From Chitinophagaceae bacterium (lineage in GTDB: Bacteria > Bacteroidota > Bacteroidia > Chitinophagales > Chitinophagaceae), in contig PLEB01000275.1 in the NCBI GenBank assembly GCA_003136915.1, forward strand, positions 1 through 8,514: DNA of 8,514 nucleotides, in the 5' to 3' direction. Below are positions 1-6,427 of the stretch, in pieces; within the stretch, counting starts at the first letter, position 1; every line of letters begins with the position of its first letter. A program made the position numbers and the translations under genes. The notes beneath the pieces are model-generated. The model did no database searches and was not told the origin of the DNA. It worked only from the letters and a program-made list of their open reading frames with translations.

Positions 1-11
1 CCATGCCGGGA

Positions 12-1640
12 TCACCAATACACGGTATATAAGGCAGCCAGGATACCGAGTATGATCATGGATCCTACAATAAAAGCAGGCGATACGATAAATTCTTTTT
101 TGTCGATTACTATCGTGTGCGCAGCAACATCCTTCGCGGGTTTGGCCAGACTAATGATTATCATTATGGCCACAATAATCACAAAAGTGATGGACATTCT
201 GTCCAAAAAAGGAAAATCAGGAAAAGCCCCACCGGTCCATGTGGGTAAAAATTTCAGCACAGTTGAAATGGGAATTGTGAGTAAGGTGCCCGTAAGCGCA
301 GCGGCTGCGGTTGTTCGCTTCCAGAAAAAGCCCATCAGAAAAATCGCCAACACACCAGGCGATATAAATCCCACATACTCCTGGATAAATTGATATGCCT
401 GATCAAGGTTTTTCAGCGCTGGCGCAATCAGCGCGGCAATCGCCATCGCCATAATAACTACCCATTTCCCAATACCCACCAATTGTTTTTCAGATGCTTC
501 CCGGTTGACAAATTTTTTGTAAATATCCAGAGAAAAAATGGTTGAAATACTATTGGCCTTCCCTGCGAGCGACGCTACAACGGCTGCCGTTAATGCTGCA
601 AAAGCTACACCTTTCAATCCTGCTGGTAAAAGATTCATCAGGGTCGGGTAAGCATGATCCGGTTTAAGCACGCCACCCTGCATCATTTCCTGTTGAAACA
701 ATCCGTTCTTATGCAACACAAACATCGTTATACCAGGCAATACTACAATTATGGGAACAAGCAATTTCAGGAATGCGGCAAAAAGAATTCCGCTTCTTGC
801 GGTTTTCAGATTCGCCCCCAGTGCACGCTGGATAATGTACTGATTGCATCCCCAGTAAGCCAGGTTATTGATCCATAATCCACCCACTAGCACGGACATA
901 CCCGGAAGGACCTGAAAATACGGATCGCCCTTGTGAAATATCATGTGGAAATGATCCGGGGCTTCTTTTCTTAAAATGGAAAGCCCTTTCAGAACATCTC
1001 TTCCAAAACCGAAATGTTCGGAAAGCAGATTAAGTGCCAGATAAGTAGTAACAAGACCGCCGACAATCAATACCAACACCTGGATGACATCTGTATATCC
1101 AATCACTTTCATTCCACCCAGGGTAACAATAATGGAAAATATGCTGAGTCCCGCAACGCTCCAGCCAAAAGAAATATCGGATATGGAAGTAATGGCCAGG
1201 GCACCCAGATAAATAATGGAAGTCAGGTTTACAAAAACATAAACCAATAACCAGAATATAGCCATAATGGTACTTACCCGGTCATTATAGCGCCTGGAAA
1301 GAAATTGAGGCATAGTAAATATTTTATTCTTCAGATAAATCGGAAGAATAAAAATGGCAACAATGATCAGGGTCGCGGCAGCCATCCATTCATATGATGA
1401 GATGGCCAGCCCCAGGGCAAAACCCGAACCCGACATGCCGATAAAGTGTTCAGCAGAAATATTGGAAGCGATCAGGGAAGCGCCAATGGCCCACCAGGTT
1501 AGGGATCCTTCAGCCAGAAAGAAATCTTTGGAATCGGTTGTTGCGTATTTCTTTTTGTGATAAACGTAATACCCGTAGGCGGAGACGACTATGAAATATA
1601 TAAAAAACACGACATAGTCTGCTACCTGTAATTTATGCAC
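12..1640 (-). CDS. SGLT-like sodium/solute symporter (SSS family), probable myo-inositol or sugar importer
   Basis: A 542-residue inner-membrane symporter of the SSS/SGLT family, expected to import a sugar or polyol with Na+. The sequence tracks Vibrio vSGLT closely: SLIASNISAEHF (55-66), ASYEWM-like helix (81-86), NLTSIIYLG (138-146), YTDVIQV (182-188), WGCNQYIIQR (263-272), FAAFLKLLVP (287-296), STIFSLDIYK (366-375) and YQFIQEY (416-422). About 14 hydrophobic segments are visible, as in the family. By alignment from memory, vSGLT sugar-contact residues N64, E88, N260, K294 and Q428 correspond to N60, E84, N259, K292 and Q420 here, whereas Q69 and S91 become H65 and A87. The Na2-site serine is kept at S357, preceded by Ala. 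The start is GTG (1638-1640), placed so that the first helix is complete; no Shine-Dalgarno is seen. It lies 53 nt downstream of the inositol oxygenase gene on the same strand, which makes inositol the best substrate guess. Family assignment is certain; substrate is inference. A possible next ATG (positions 4-2) follows the stop by 7 nt. Confidence 0.93.
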   Translation of the reverse strand: MHKLQVADYVVFFIYFIVVSAYGYYVYHKKKYATTDSKDFFLAEGSLTWWAIGASLIASNISAEHFIGMSGSGFALGLAISSYEWMAAATLIIVAIFILPIYLKNKIFTMPQFLSRRYNDRVSTIMAIFWLLVYVFVNLTSIIYLGALAITSISDISFGWSVAGLSIFSIIVTLGGMKVIGYTDVIQVLVLIVGGLVTTYLALNLLSEHFGFGRDVLKGLSILRKEAPDHFHMIFHKGDPYFQVLPGMSVLVGGLWINNLAYWGCNQYIIQRALGANLKTARSGILFAAFLKLLVPIIVVLPGITMFVLHKNGLFQQEMMQGGVLKPDHAYPTLMNLLPAGLKGVAFAALTAAVVASLAGKANSISTIFSLDIYKKFVNREASEKQLVGIGKWVVIMAMAIAALIAPALKNLDQAYQFIQEYVGFISPGVLAIFLMGFFWKRTTAAAALTGTLLTIPISTVLKFLPTWTGGAFPDFPFLDRMSITFVIIVAIMIIISLAKPAKDVAAHTIVIDKKEFIVSPAFIVGSMIILGILAALYTVYW

Positions 1641-1680
1641 GGGTGATTTTGCTGATTGGTTGGTTTAAATAAGGGTTCGC

Positions 1681-1697
1681 CTGATAAATATTATCAG
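1681..1697. repeat. intercistronic inverted repeat over the MIOX stop codon
   Basis: CTGATAA-ATA-TTATCAG is a perfect 7-bp inverted repeat with a 3-nt spacer. It includes the TGA stop codon (1696-1694 on the minus strand) of the inositol oxygenase gene and lies in the gap before the symporter gene. No U-tract follows on the minus strand, so it is not a standard terminator. It could tune mRNA stability or symporter translation, or be chance. Confidence 0.45.
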
Positions 1698-2581
1698 AGT
1701 CTTAACGTTGCCGGCAAGTATTTTTTTACCAAACCTTCATAATAAGGTCTTAGTTCATTCCAATCCGGAGGCTTTGGGCTTTTGGAATACAAATCATAAG
1801 GGTTGAATAATTTCACCCATTTCAGCATTTCCCGGTCATGATCATCCAGTAAATATTCGTATGCGCCTTCCCGGTGCCAGGCATAAAAGGAATGGTAGCG
1901 AAGCATATATAATGCAGATTCCGGCAAAGAATCTTTCATCATCTGATAAACATATTCATCGTGCCCCCAGGACATGGTTACGTTCCGCAATCCACAATTG
2001 GGTTCGTAAACACCATAGGTTGATTTGAACTTTTCACTTTGGCTATCCGGATTTTGGCCGAAAAATTCCGGATAAACGACTTTTTCCGAATGAGCACATC
2101 CGACCGGGAAAGTGTCTCCGACAACAGCCCACTGTGGCTCTCCAAAAAGGCATAGCACTTTACCCATATCGTGGATCAGTCCAACCATGACCATCCAGTC
2201 CGGGTGGCCGTCCGCACGAATAGCTTCTGAGGTCTGCAATAAATGCTGGAACTGATCCAGGTCAGTATCAGGATCAGAATCATCCACCAGTTGATTCAGG
2301 AATTGAAAAGCATCCCAAACCGGCATCTGTTTTTTATTGAATTGAAGAAAATCCGCTCTTTTCTCCTGAACAAAATCATAAGTCTGATAGGTATGATTCA
2401 ACCTGTAAAATTCCCGCACGGTATCTCTTGCGGGCGCTTCATAATTCCGGAATTCCTCCTTTTGTTTTGTGTTTGCCTGAATGCCTGCCTCCGGGTATCT
2501 TTTTAATACATCTTCCTCCCATTCGTCGAGGCTGGCAAGCGGAGCCATTTCAAATTGTGACAAAGATTTTGAATCGGACAT
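1694..2581 (-). CDS. myo-inositol oxygenase (MIOX)
   Basis: A cytosolic di-iron oxygenase that cleaves myo-inositol with O2 to D-glucuronate. The 295-residue protein is close in length to human MIOX (about 285) and matches it over nearly the whole chain. The HD-domain iron ligands known from mouse/human MIOX are all recognisable: H113, H137-D138 in GLIHDMGKV, H207 in MSWGHDEY, H230 in LRYHSFY and D263 in FNPYDLYSK. The lysine after the HD pair (K141) is also present, as are the family signatures FGEPQWAVVGDTFPVGC (146-162) and LRPYYEGLVKKY (277-288). The start is the ATG at 2581-2579; no Shine-Dalgarno precedes it. It is the first gene of a two-gene unit with the SGLT-like symporter, and a LacI-type palindrome sits in its probable promoter. 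MIOX is best known in animals, plants and fungi, with fewer bacterial members, so transfer at some time is plausible. I see no sign of recent acquisition such as odd composition or mobile elements. Function is very likely. Confidence 0.96.
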   Translation of the reverse strand: MSDSKSLSQFEMAPLASLDEWEEDVLKRYPEAGIQANTKQKEEFRNYEAPARDTVREFYRLNHTYQTYDFVQEKRADFLQFNKKQMPVWDAFQFLNQLVDDSDPDTDLDQFQHLLQTSEAIRADGHPDWMVMVGLIHDMGKVLCLFGEPQWAVVGDTFPVGCAHSEKVVYPEFFGQNPDSQSEKFKSTYGVYEPNCGLRNVTMSWGHDEYVYQMMKDSLPESALYMLRYHSFYAWHREGAYEYLLDDHDREMLKWVKLFNPYDLYSKSPKPPDWNELRPYYEGLVKKYLPATLRL

Positions 2582-2612
2582 AGTCGGGTAGTTTAATTAA
2601 TGATAATCAATC

Positions 2613-2641
2613 TAAATTTACGAAACGTTTCCGGGGATTAA
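2613..2641 (-). promoter_or_regulatory. candidate Bacteroidota-type promoter of the MIOX operon
   Basis: Read on the minus strand, TAAATTTA (2620-2613) fits the Bacteroidota -7 pattern TAnnTTTG except for its last base. A TTA (2641-2639) lies 18 nt upstream, where a TTG-type -33 element would be expected. The start codon follows the -7 box by 31 nt. The -33 element is weak, so this is a tentative call supported mainly by position. Confidence 0.4.
2622..2631. promoter_or_regulatory. LacI-family-type operator palindrome upstream of MIOX
   Basis: GAAACGTTTC is a perfect 10-bp palindrome with the central CG typical of LacI-family operators (compare the AAACGTTT core of PurR/RbsR-type sites). It sits 41-50 nt upstream of the inositol oxygenase start, between the two proposed promoter elements, where a bound repressor would block polymerase. 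No regulator gene lies in the window. The sequence is certain; the role is inference. Confidence 0.5.
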
Positions 2642-2674
2642 CTATACATGAAATGAATTATCAATCTGATTATT

Positions 2675-2694
2675 ATCAAGTGAAAATCAAGTGA
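2675..2694. repeat. tandem direct repeat ATCAAGTGA, 11-bp period
   Basis: Two exact copies of the 9-mer ATCAAGTGA begin at 2675 and 2686, one helical turn apart, about 95-115 nt upstream of the MIOX start. The related string ATTATCAA also occurs at 2657-2664 and 2672-2679. Direct repeats on one DNA face are the site geometry of activators such as the AraC family. The rest of the 2582-2872 gap is AT-rich and shows no gene. Confidence 0.4.
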
Positions 2695-2844
2695 TTACCG
2701 CAAGTCAATTGTTTGGGCATGCTCCTTCATAAAATAAAAACCTGTTTACCGCTGAGTATGAATTCAGAAACGCATTTCATACCCCTGATCCCTAACCGCT
2801 CTCCCAAATATTTTCTTCGTCCTAAACCGGTGTTCTCTAAATCC

Positions 2845-2852
2845 TATCTTTA
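2845..2852 (+). promoter_or_regulatory. possible -7 promoter box for the 2873-5467 operon
   Basis: TATCTTTA matches TAnnTTTR and ends 20 nt before the ATG at 2873. No convincing TTG-type -33 element is found at the right distance (the nearest TTC, at 2816, is too far), so this is a weak call made on position and on similarity to the boxes before the other units in the window. Confidence 0.28.
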
Positions 2853-2872
2853 ATACCAGTTAACCGATAACC

Positions 2873-3157
2873 ATGCACATTCTCCGCATTGAACACAAGG
2901 TCCCCAATTTTGATGGTTGGAAAAAGGCATTTGATTCTGATCCGATCGACCGGAGAAAATCCGGTATAAAACGTTATCATATTTACCGGGCGGATGATGA
3001 TCCTCTTTATGTTATCATAGACCTGGAATTTGACAACCTGAGTGATGCTCAAAGAACACTTACAGCCCTTCGCAAACTATGGGAAAAAGTTGAAGGCAGC
3101 GTGATCTTTATTCCCAAGGCGCAGATTCTGGAAAGGGTGGAATCAGTAGCATACTAA
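2873..3157 (+). CDS. small dimeric alpha/beta-barrel-like protein of unknown function
   Basis: A 94-residue cytosolic protein with no signal peptide or membrane segment. Its pattern is that of a ferredoxin-like/dimeric alpha-beta barrel (ABM-like) fold: strand MHILRIEHKV, helix FDGWKKAFDS (13-22), strand KRYHIYRA (33-40), strand YVIIDLEF (46-53), helix LSDAQRTLTALRKLWEKV (56-73), strand SVIFIPKAQILERV (76-89). The motif R-Y-H-I-Y-R-A-D-D-D-P and the following Y-V-I-I-D-L-E-F recall a widespread uncharacterised bacterial family whose members typically start MHILRIEH. Members of this fold include monooxygenases and stress-related proteins, but no catalytic residue can be named here, so no reaction is assigned. 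It is the first gene of a probable operon, 32 nt before the YfcC-type carrier. That it is a real gene is likely from the family resemblance and codon-like periodicity; its role is unknown. Confidence 0.82.
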   Translation: MHILRIEHKVPNFDGWKKAFDSDPIDRRKSGIKRYHIYRADDDPLYVIIDLEFDNLSDAQRTLTALRKLWEKVEGSVIFIPKAQILERVESVAY

Positions 3158-3189
3158 AACTGCAAGGCGAACAGATAACCATTCATCAA

Positions 3190-4686
3190 ATGCTCAAAAA
3201 AACCCCTCCATCCCCGCTGGTTGTCCTAATGCTTGTCATTGTGGTGGCGGCCATTGCAACATGGCTGATGCCTGCGGGCCAGTACGACAGCTTATCTTTT
3301 GAGAATAATTCCTTTGTCGTCACCGAATCGGGAAAACAAACGCATCTCCCATTCGCTCAGAAAACGCTTGACAGTCTCCACATGCTCATCAGAGCAGAGA
3401 AATTCAAAAATGGCGATATAAGGAAACCTGTATCCATACCTGGTACTTACCACAGGCTTCCGCAGAACAGACAGGGACCTGTAGCCATTCTTGAGGCGCC
3501 ATTGAAAGGGCTATATGACGCCGTAGAAATTGTATTTTTCATTCTTTTTATTGGTGGCTTTCTGAATGTTTTTAATTCTTCCGGCACATTGGAAAAATCA
3601 TTGTTTGCGCTTTCCCATAATATGCGGGGGAAAGAGAAATGGTTAATCATCATTCTCACTTTTTTATTTTCTTTTGCAGGCGCTTCCTACGGTATGGCTG
3701 AAGAAGCGCTGGTATTCTATCCTGTAATGACGCCTCTTTTTCTTGCAGCCGGGTATGACCTGATAGTTCCTGTGGCCGTGATATTTGCAGGAACCAATCT
3801 CGGAGTACTTTCTTCTTTCTCGAATCCATTTTCAACGATTATAGCATCCCAGGTGGCCGGGGTAAACTGGACCGATGGTCTAACAGGAAGAATACTGATG
3901 TTCATTGTATCCACTTTTGTAACGATCGCCTATATTTTAAACTATGCAAAGAAAATAAAAGCCAATCCTGAATTGTCCCTGGTTTACCGCACAGATGGTA
4001 ACGTGAAGAGCCCATACGGTACTCTGGAAAACGACTCAAACACAAAGCAAACGCTTGGTACAAAGACACGCTTACTCTTATTTATGTTCCTCGGCACTTT
4101 CCTGATGATGATTTTCGGAGTTGTATATCTTGGTTGGTGGCTGCTGGAAATGTCCGCTCTTTTCCTTGTTTCTTCAATAATAACAGCATTGATACTCCGG
4201 ATGAAGGAAAAGATATTCATAAACAAATTCATACAGGGAGCAGAATCCCTGCTTGGCGTTTCCCTGATTGTCGGCACTGCGCGGGGGGTGACGATCATTC
4301 TTAATAATGGATATATCAGCGATACGATTTTGTACTATTCTGCCAACCTGGTGAGCCATTTATCGCCTGCTCTCTTTATCATAATCATGCTCATCCTCTA
4401 CATTATCTTTACTATTTTCATTTCTTCCTCTTCCGGAATGGCCGTAGTAACGATGCCTATTATGGGCTCACTGGCTTTGGCGGCCGGCGTGCCCGGTCGT
4501 GAGATTGTTAACGCCTATTTATATGGAATGGGCATTATGGGTTTTATTACACCAACAGGATTGATATTACCATCACTCGCGCTGGCGAATGTGAGTTATA
4601 AGGCCTGGATAAAATTCATTTATCCGCTGATGATAATACTTTTTGTTCTTTGTTCCTTATTCCTGATCATCGGAATCAAATTATAA
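3190..4686 (+). CDS. YfcC/DcuC-type (C4-dicarboxylate anaerobic carrier superfamily) membrane transporter
   Basis: A 498-residue polytopic inner-membrane protein with roughly 12 hydrophobic segments. Family marks are MPAGQYD (27-33) after the first helix, IPGTYHRL (83-90), GASYGMAEEA (164-173), GTNLGVLSSFSNPF (201-214), GTARGVTIILNNG (362-374), SSSSGMAVVTMPIMG (412-426) and FITPTGLILPS (452-462). These fit the YfcC branch of the DcuC/ArcD-like carriers, whose members have been linked to dicarboxylates, arginine/ornithine or other amino acids or peptides; the substrate cannot be read from the sequence. Between the first two helices is a soluble segment of about 80 residues (28-108), expected outside the cytoplasmic membrane, and a hydrophilic loop occupies about 252-293. 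The ATG at 3190 gives a complete first helix; no Shine-Dalgarno is seen. It follows a small alpha/beta-barrel gene by 32 nt and precedes a DNA glycosylase gene by 4 nt, indicating one transcript. Confidence 0.9.
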   Translation: MLKKTPPSPLVVLMLVIVVAAIATWLMPAGQYDSLSFENNSFVVTESGKQTHLPFAQKTLDSLHMLIRAEKFKNGDIRKPVSIPGTYHRLPQNRQGPVAILEAPLKGLYDAVEIVFFILFIGGFLNVFNSSGTLEKSLFALSHNMRGKEKWLIIILTFLFSFAGASYGMAEEALVFYPVMTPLFLAAGYDLIVPVAVIFAGTNLGVLSSFSNPFSTIIASQVAGVNWTDGLTGRILMFIVSTFVTIAYILNYAKKIKANPELSLVYRTDGNVKSPYGTLENDSNTKQTLGTKTRLLLFMFLGTFLMMIFGVVYLGWWLLEMSALFLVSSIITALILRMKEKIFINKFIQGAESLLGVSLIVGTARGVTIILNNGYISDTILYYSANLVSHLSPALFIIIMLILYIIFTIFISSSSGMAVVTMPIMGSLALAAGVPGREIVNAYLYGMGIMGFITPTGLILPSLALANVSYKAWIKFIYPLMIILFVLCSLFLIIGIKL

Positions 4687-4690
4687 CGAC

Positions 4691-5467
4691 ATGCCCGAGT
4701 TACCCGATCTGCAGGTATTCAGCTCCAATCTGGATAAGAGACTGGCAGGCAAAAAAATAGCCAAGGTGATTGCCAGCGGCTCCAGAATAAAAAAATCTGG
4801 AAAAGCAATTAGCGATGCATTGGAAGATCAGGAAATAAAAAAAATATACCGGGAAGGAAAAGAGCTTCGGTTTCTTTTTGCAAATAAGGCCATTCTTGGC
4901 ATGCACCTGATGCTGCACGGGAAATTGGAATTATTGGAAGAAAAACAGAAACCAAAATATGCGGTACTTGAACTCCGGTTTAAGGATGGTTCCGGATTGG
5001 CATTGACAGATTTCCAGGGAATGGCCCATGTCAGTCTGAATCCAGCCAGTCCCAAAGCGCCGGATGCATTGTCAAAAAAAATAACAGCGGCCTTTTTGCA
5101 GGAAAAATTATCCGGGAGCAGGTCGTCCATAAAGAATTTTTTGATTGATCAGGATATGATCCAGGGAATTGGAAATGCTTATGCTGACGAAATCCTCTGG
5201 TCCGCCCGCATTTCTCCATTTTCAATCTGCAACAAAATCCCAAAACCGGCAATTACAAAACTCGCAGCCTCGATCCGATCCGTTTTAACCAACGCAGAAA
5301 AACAAATCCGGAAAGAAAATCCTGAAATTATAGCAGGAGAGTTGAGGGATTTTCTAAAAATCCACAACCCTCAGTTAAAGGAAACTGCAACCGGATTTCC
5401 CATATTAACGGAGGCCAGCAGTGGAAGAAAAACCTATTATTCGGAAGAACAGAAACTCTACAATTAA
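4691..5467 (+). CDS. Fpg/Nei-family DNA glycosylase, zinc-less finger variant
   Basis: A 258-residue member of the formamidopyrimidine-DNA glycosylase/endonuclease VIII family (base excision repair of oxidised bases). The start is fixed by MPELPD: family members use Pro2 as the Schiff-base nucleophile and Glu3 in catalysis. Active-site K57 in REGKEL, M74 in HLMLHG and the helix-two-turn-helix QGIGNAYADEIL (158-169) are present. Two departures stand out. The DPRRFG-like loop that supplies the void-filling Arg and Phe reads TDFQGMAH (106-113). The C-terminal finger (about 226-258) has no cysteine, yet keeps its outline and the Arg of the GR-x-TYY motif (R246), as in zinc-less fingers of NEIL1 and plant Fpg. 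Standard bacterial Fpg is slightly longer (about 270). The gene begins 4 nt after the carrier's stop codon, so translation is probably coupled. Fold and descent are certain; lesion specificity, and even glycosylase activity, are open. Confidence 0.9.
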   Translation: MPELPDLQVFSSNLDKRLAGKKIAKVIASGSRIKKSGKAISDALEDQEIKKIYREGKELRFLFANKAILGMHLMLHGKLELLEEKQKPKYAVLELRFKDGSGLALTDFQGMAHVSLNPASPKAPDALSKKITAAFLQEKLSGSRSSIKNFLIDQDMIQGIGNAYADEILWSARISPFSICNKIPKPAITKLAASIRSVLTNAEKQIRKENPEIIAGELRDFLKIHNPQLKETATGFPILTEASSGRKTYYSEEQKLYN

Positions 5468-5528
5468 GGTCAGGCACAACTTACAGCTTGGGCGACCGGG
5501 CATCCAGGCACTTGCGAATCAAATAAAA

Positions 5529-5559
5529 TTCTGGAAATGAACGAAGAATAATAACTTTA
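5529..5559 (+). promoter_or_regulatory. candidate promoter of the 5585-6886 unit
   Basis: TAACTTTA (5552-5559) fits TAnnTTTR, lies 25 nt before the ATG at 5585, and has TTC (5529-5531) 20 nt upstream in place of a TTG -33 element. The 117-nt gap after the glycosylase gene otherwise shows no clear terminator hairpin or gene. Confidence 0.4.
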
Positions 5560-5584
5560 ATATCCGCAGGTCAAAAATAAAATA

Positions 5585-6406
5585 ATGAAAAAGATAATCG
5601 CGCCCATTCTTCTCTTTACCGCATTATCGGTAAATGCACAAGATCACAAACTCGTAAAACTGTGGGAGACTGATTCGATCGTTGCAGTTCCGGAATCGGT
5701 GCTTCCGGATCCTGGTAAAAATTTACTGTATGTATCCCTGGTGAACGGCGGCCCCTGGGATGTTGACGGAAAAGGGGGAATTGCCAAGCTCAGCACGGAT
5801 GGCAAACATTATGATTCTACCTGGGTCACCGGATTGAATGCGCCCAAAGGGCTTGGCAGGTTCGGCAACAAAATTTACGCGGCTGATATATCCGAGGTAG
5901 TCGTGGCTGAAATTCCATCCGGAAAAGTGCTGAAGAAAATTGCCATCGATGGAGCCAGCGGTCTTAATGATATAACTGTTACGGATCAGGGCGTCGTATT
6001 TGTTTCGGATTCCAAAACCTCCAGGATATGGAAAATAAAAAATGATATCCCTTCCTTATATCTTGAAAATATCAAGGGCGCAAATGGTTTAAAAGCGATA
6101 AAGAATGATTTGATATTTGCTGAAGGTCCCCAACTTTTAAAGGCCGATGCAAATAAAAAGATTACCAAGATTGCTGAGGTATCCGCAGACATAGACGGCA
6201 TCGAACCTGTTGGAAACGGTGATTTTATTGCCACTTCCTGGATAGGTTATATTTATTATGTTCATGCCAACGGAAGCGTTCAGATCATGCTGGATACACA
6301 TCTGGAAAAAATAAATACGGCTGATATCGGTTATGATCCGGTTAAGCGCATTTTGTATACCCCCACTTTTTTTGCTAAGAAAGTGATCGCATTTAAGCTT
6401 AATTAA
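5585..6406 (+). CDS. exported SMP-30/gluconolactonase-like beta-propeller protein
   Basis: A 273-residue protein with a clear Sec signal peptide (KK, then a hydrophobic stretch IIAPILLFTALSV, likely cut after NA before QD, residues 18-19), so it should act in the periplasm. The mature part shows repeated beta-blade strings such as NLLYVSLV, NKIYAADI, GVVFVSDS, NDLIFAEG, GDFIATSW and RILYTPTF, fitting a six-bladed propeller. Metal-site residues of SMP-30/regucalcin can be matched: E37 in PESVLP (human E18), N128 in LNDITV (N103), N167 in ANGL (N154) and D204 in DIDGIEP (D204), so a lactonase-type divalent metal site seems intact. The family includes gluconolactonases and other lactone or ester hydrolases; the substrate here is unknown. 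It is followed 21 nt later by a rhodanese-like gene with a strong ribosome binding site, likely on the same mRNA. Family placement is good; the reaction is inference. Confidence 0.85.
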   Translation: MKKIIAPILLFTALSVNAQDHKLVKLWETDSIVAVPESVLPDPGKNLLYVSLVNGGPWDVDGKGGIAKLSTDGKHYDSTWVTGLNAPKGLGRFGNKIYAADISEVVVAEIPSGKVLKKIAIDGASGLNDITVTDQGVVFVSDSKTSRIWKIKNDIPSLYLENIKGANGLKAIKNDLIFAEGPQLLKADANKKITKIAEVSADIDGIEPVGNGDFIATSWIGYIYYVHANGSVQIMLDTHLEKINTADIGYDPVKRILYTPTFFAKKVIAFKLN

Positions 6407-6410
6407 AATC

Positions 6411-6421
6411 GGAGGAGGAGG
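6411..6421 (+). promoter_or_regulatory. strong Shine-Dalgarno sequence of the rhodanese-like gene
   Basis: The purine run GGAGGAGGAGG ends 6 nt before the ATG at 6428, an ideal spacing for anti-Shine-Dalgarno pairing. No other start in the window has a comparable site, in line with the usual rarity of such sites in Bacteroidota. It supports the chosen start. Confidence 0.75.
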
Positions 6422-6427
6422 AAAACG

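Noticed and set aside
2243..2506. Open frame on the plus strand inside the inositol oxygenase gene
   Set aside because: It is fully antisense to a conserved gene and its translation shows no recognisable family or domain pattern.
2582..2872. Small RNA, riboswitch or missed small gene in the largest intergenic gap
   Set aside because: Only short repeats and promoter-like boxes are seen; there is no convincing start-to-stop small frame with a family pattern and no riboswitch-like conserved core.
2837..3052. Open frame on the minus strand opposite the small alpha/beta-barrel gene
   Set aside because: The plus-strand protein has a clear fold pattern and family resemblance, while the minus-strand product does not; it is read as a shadow.
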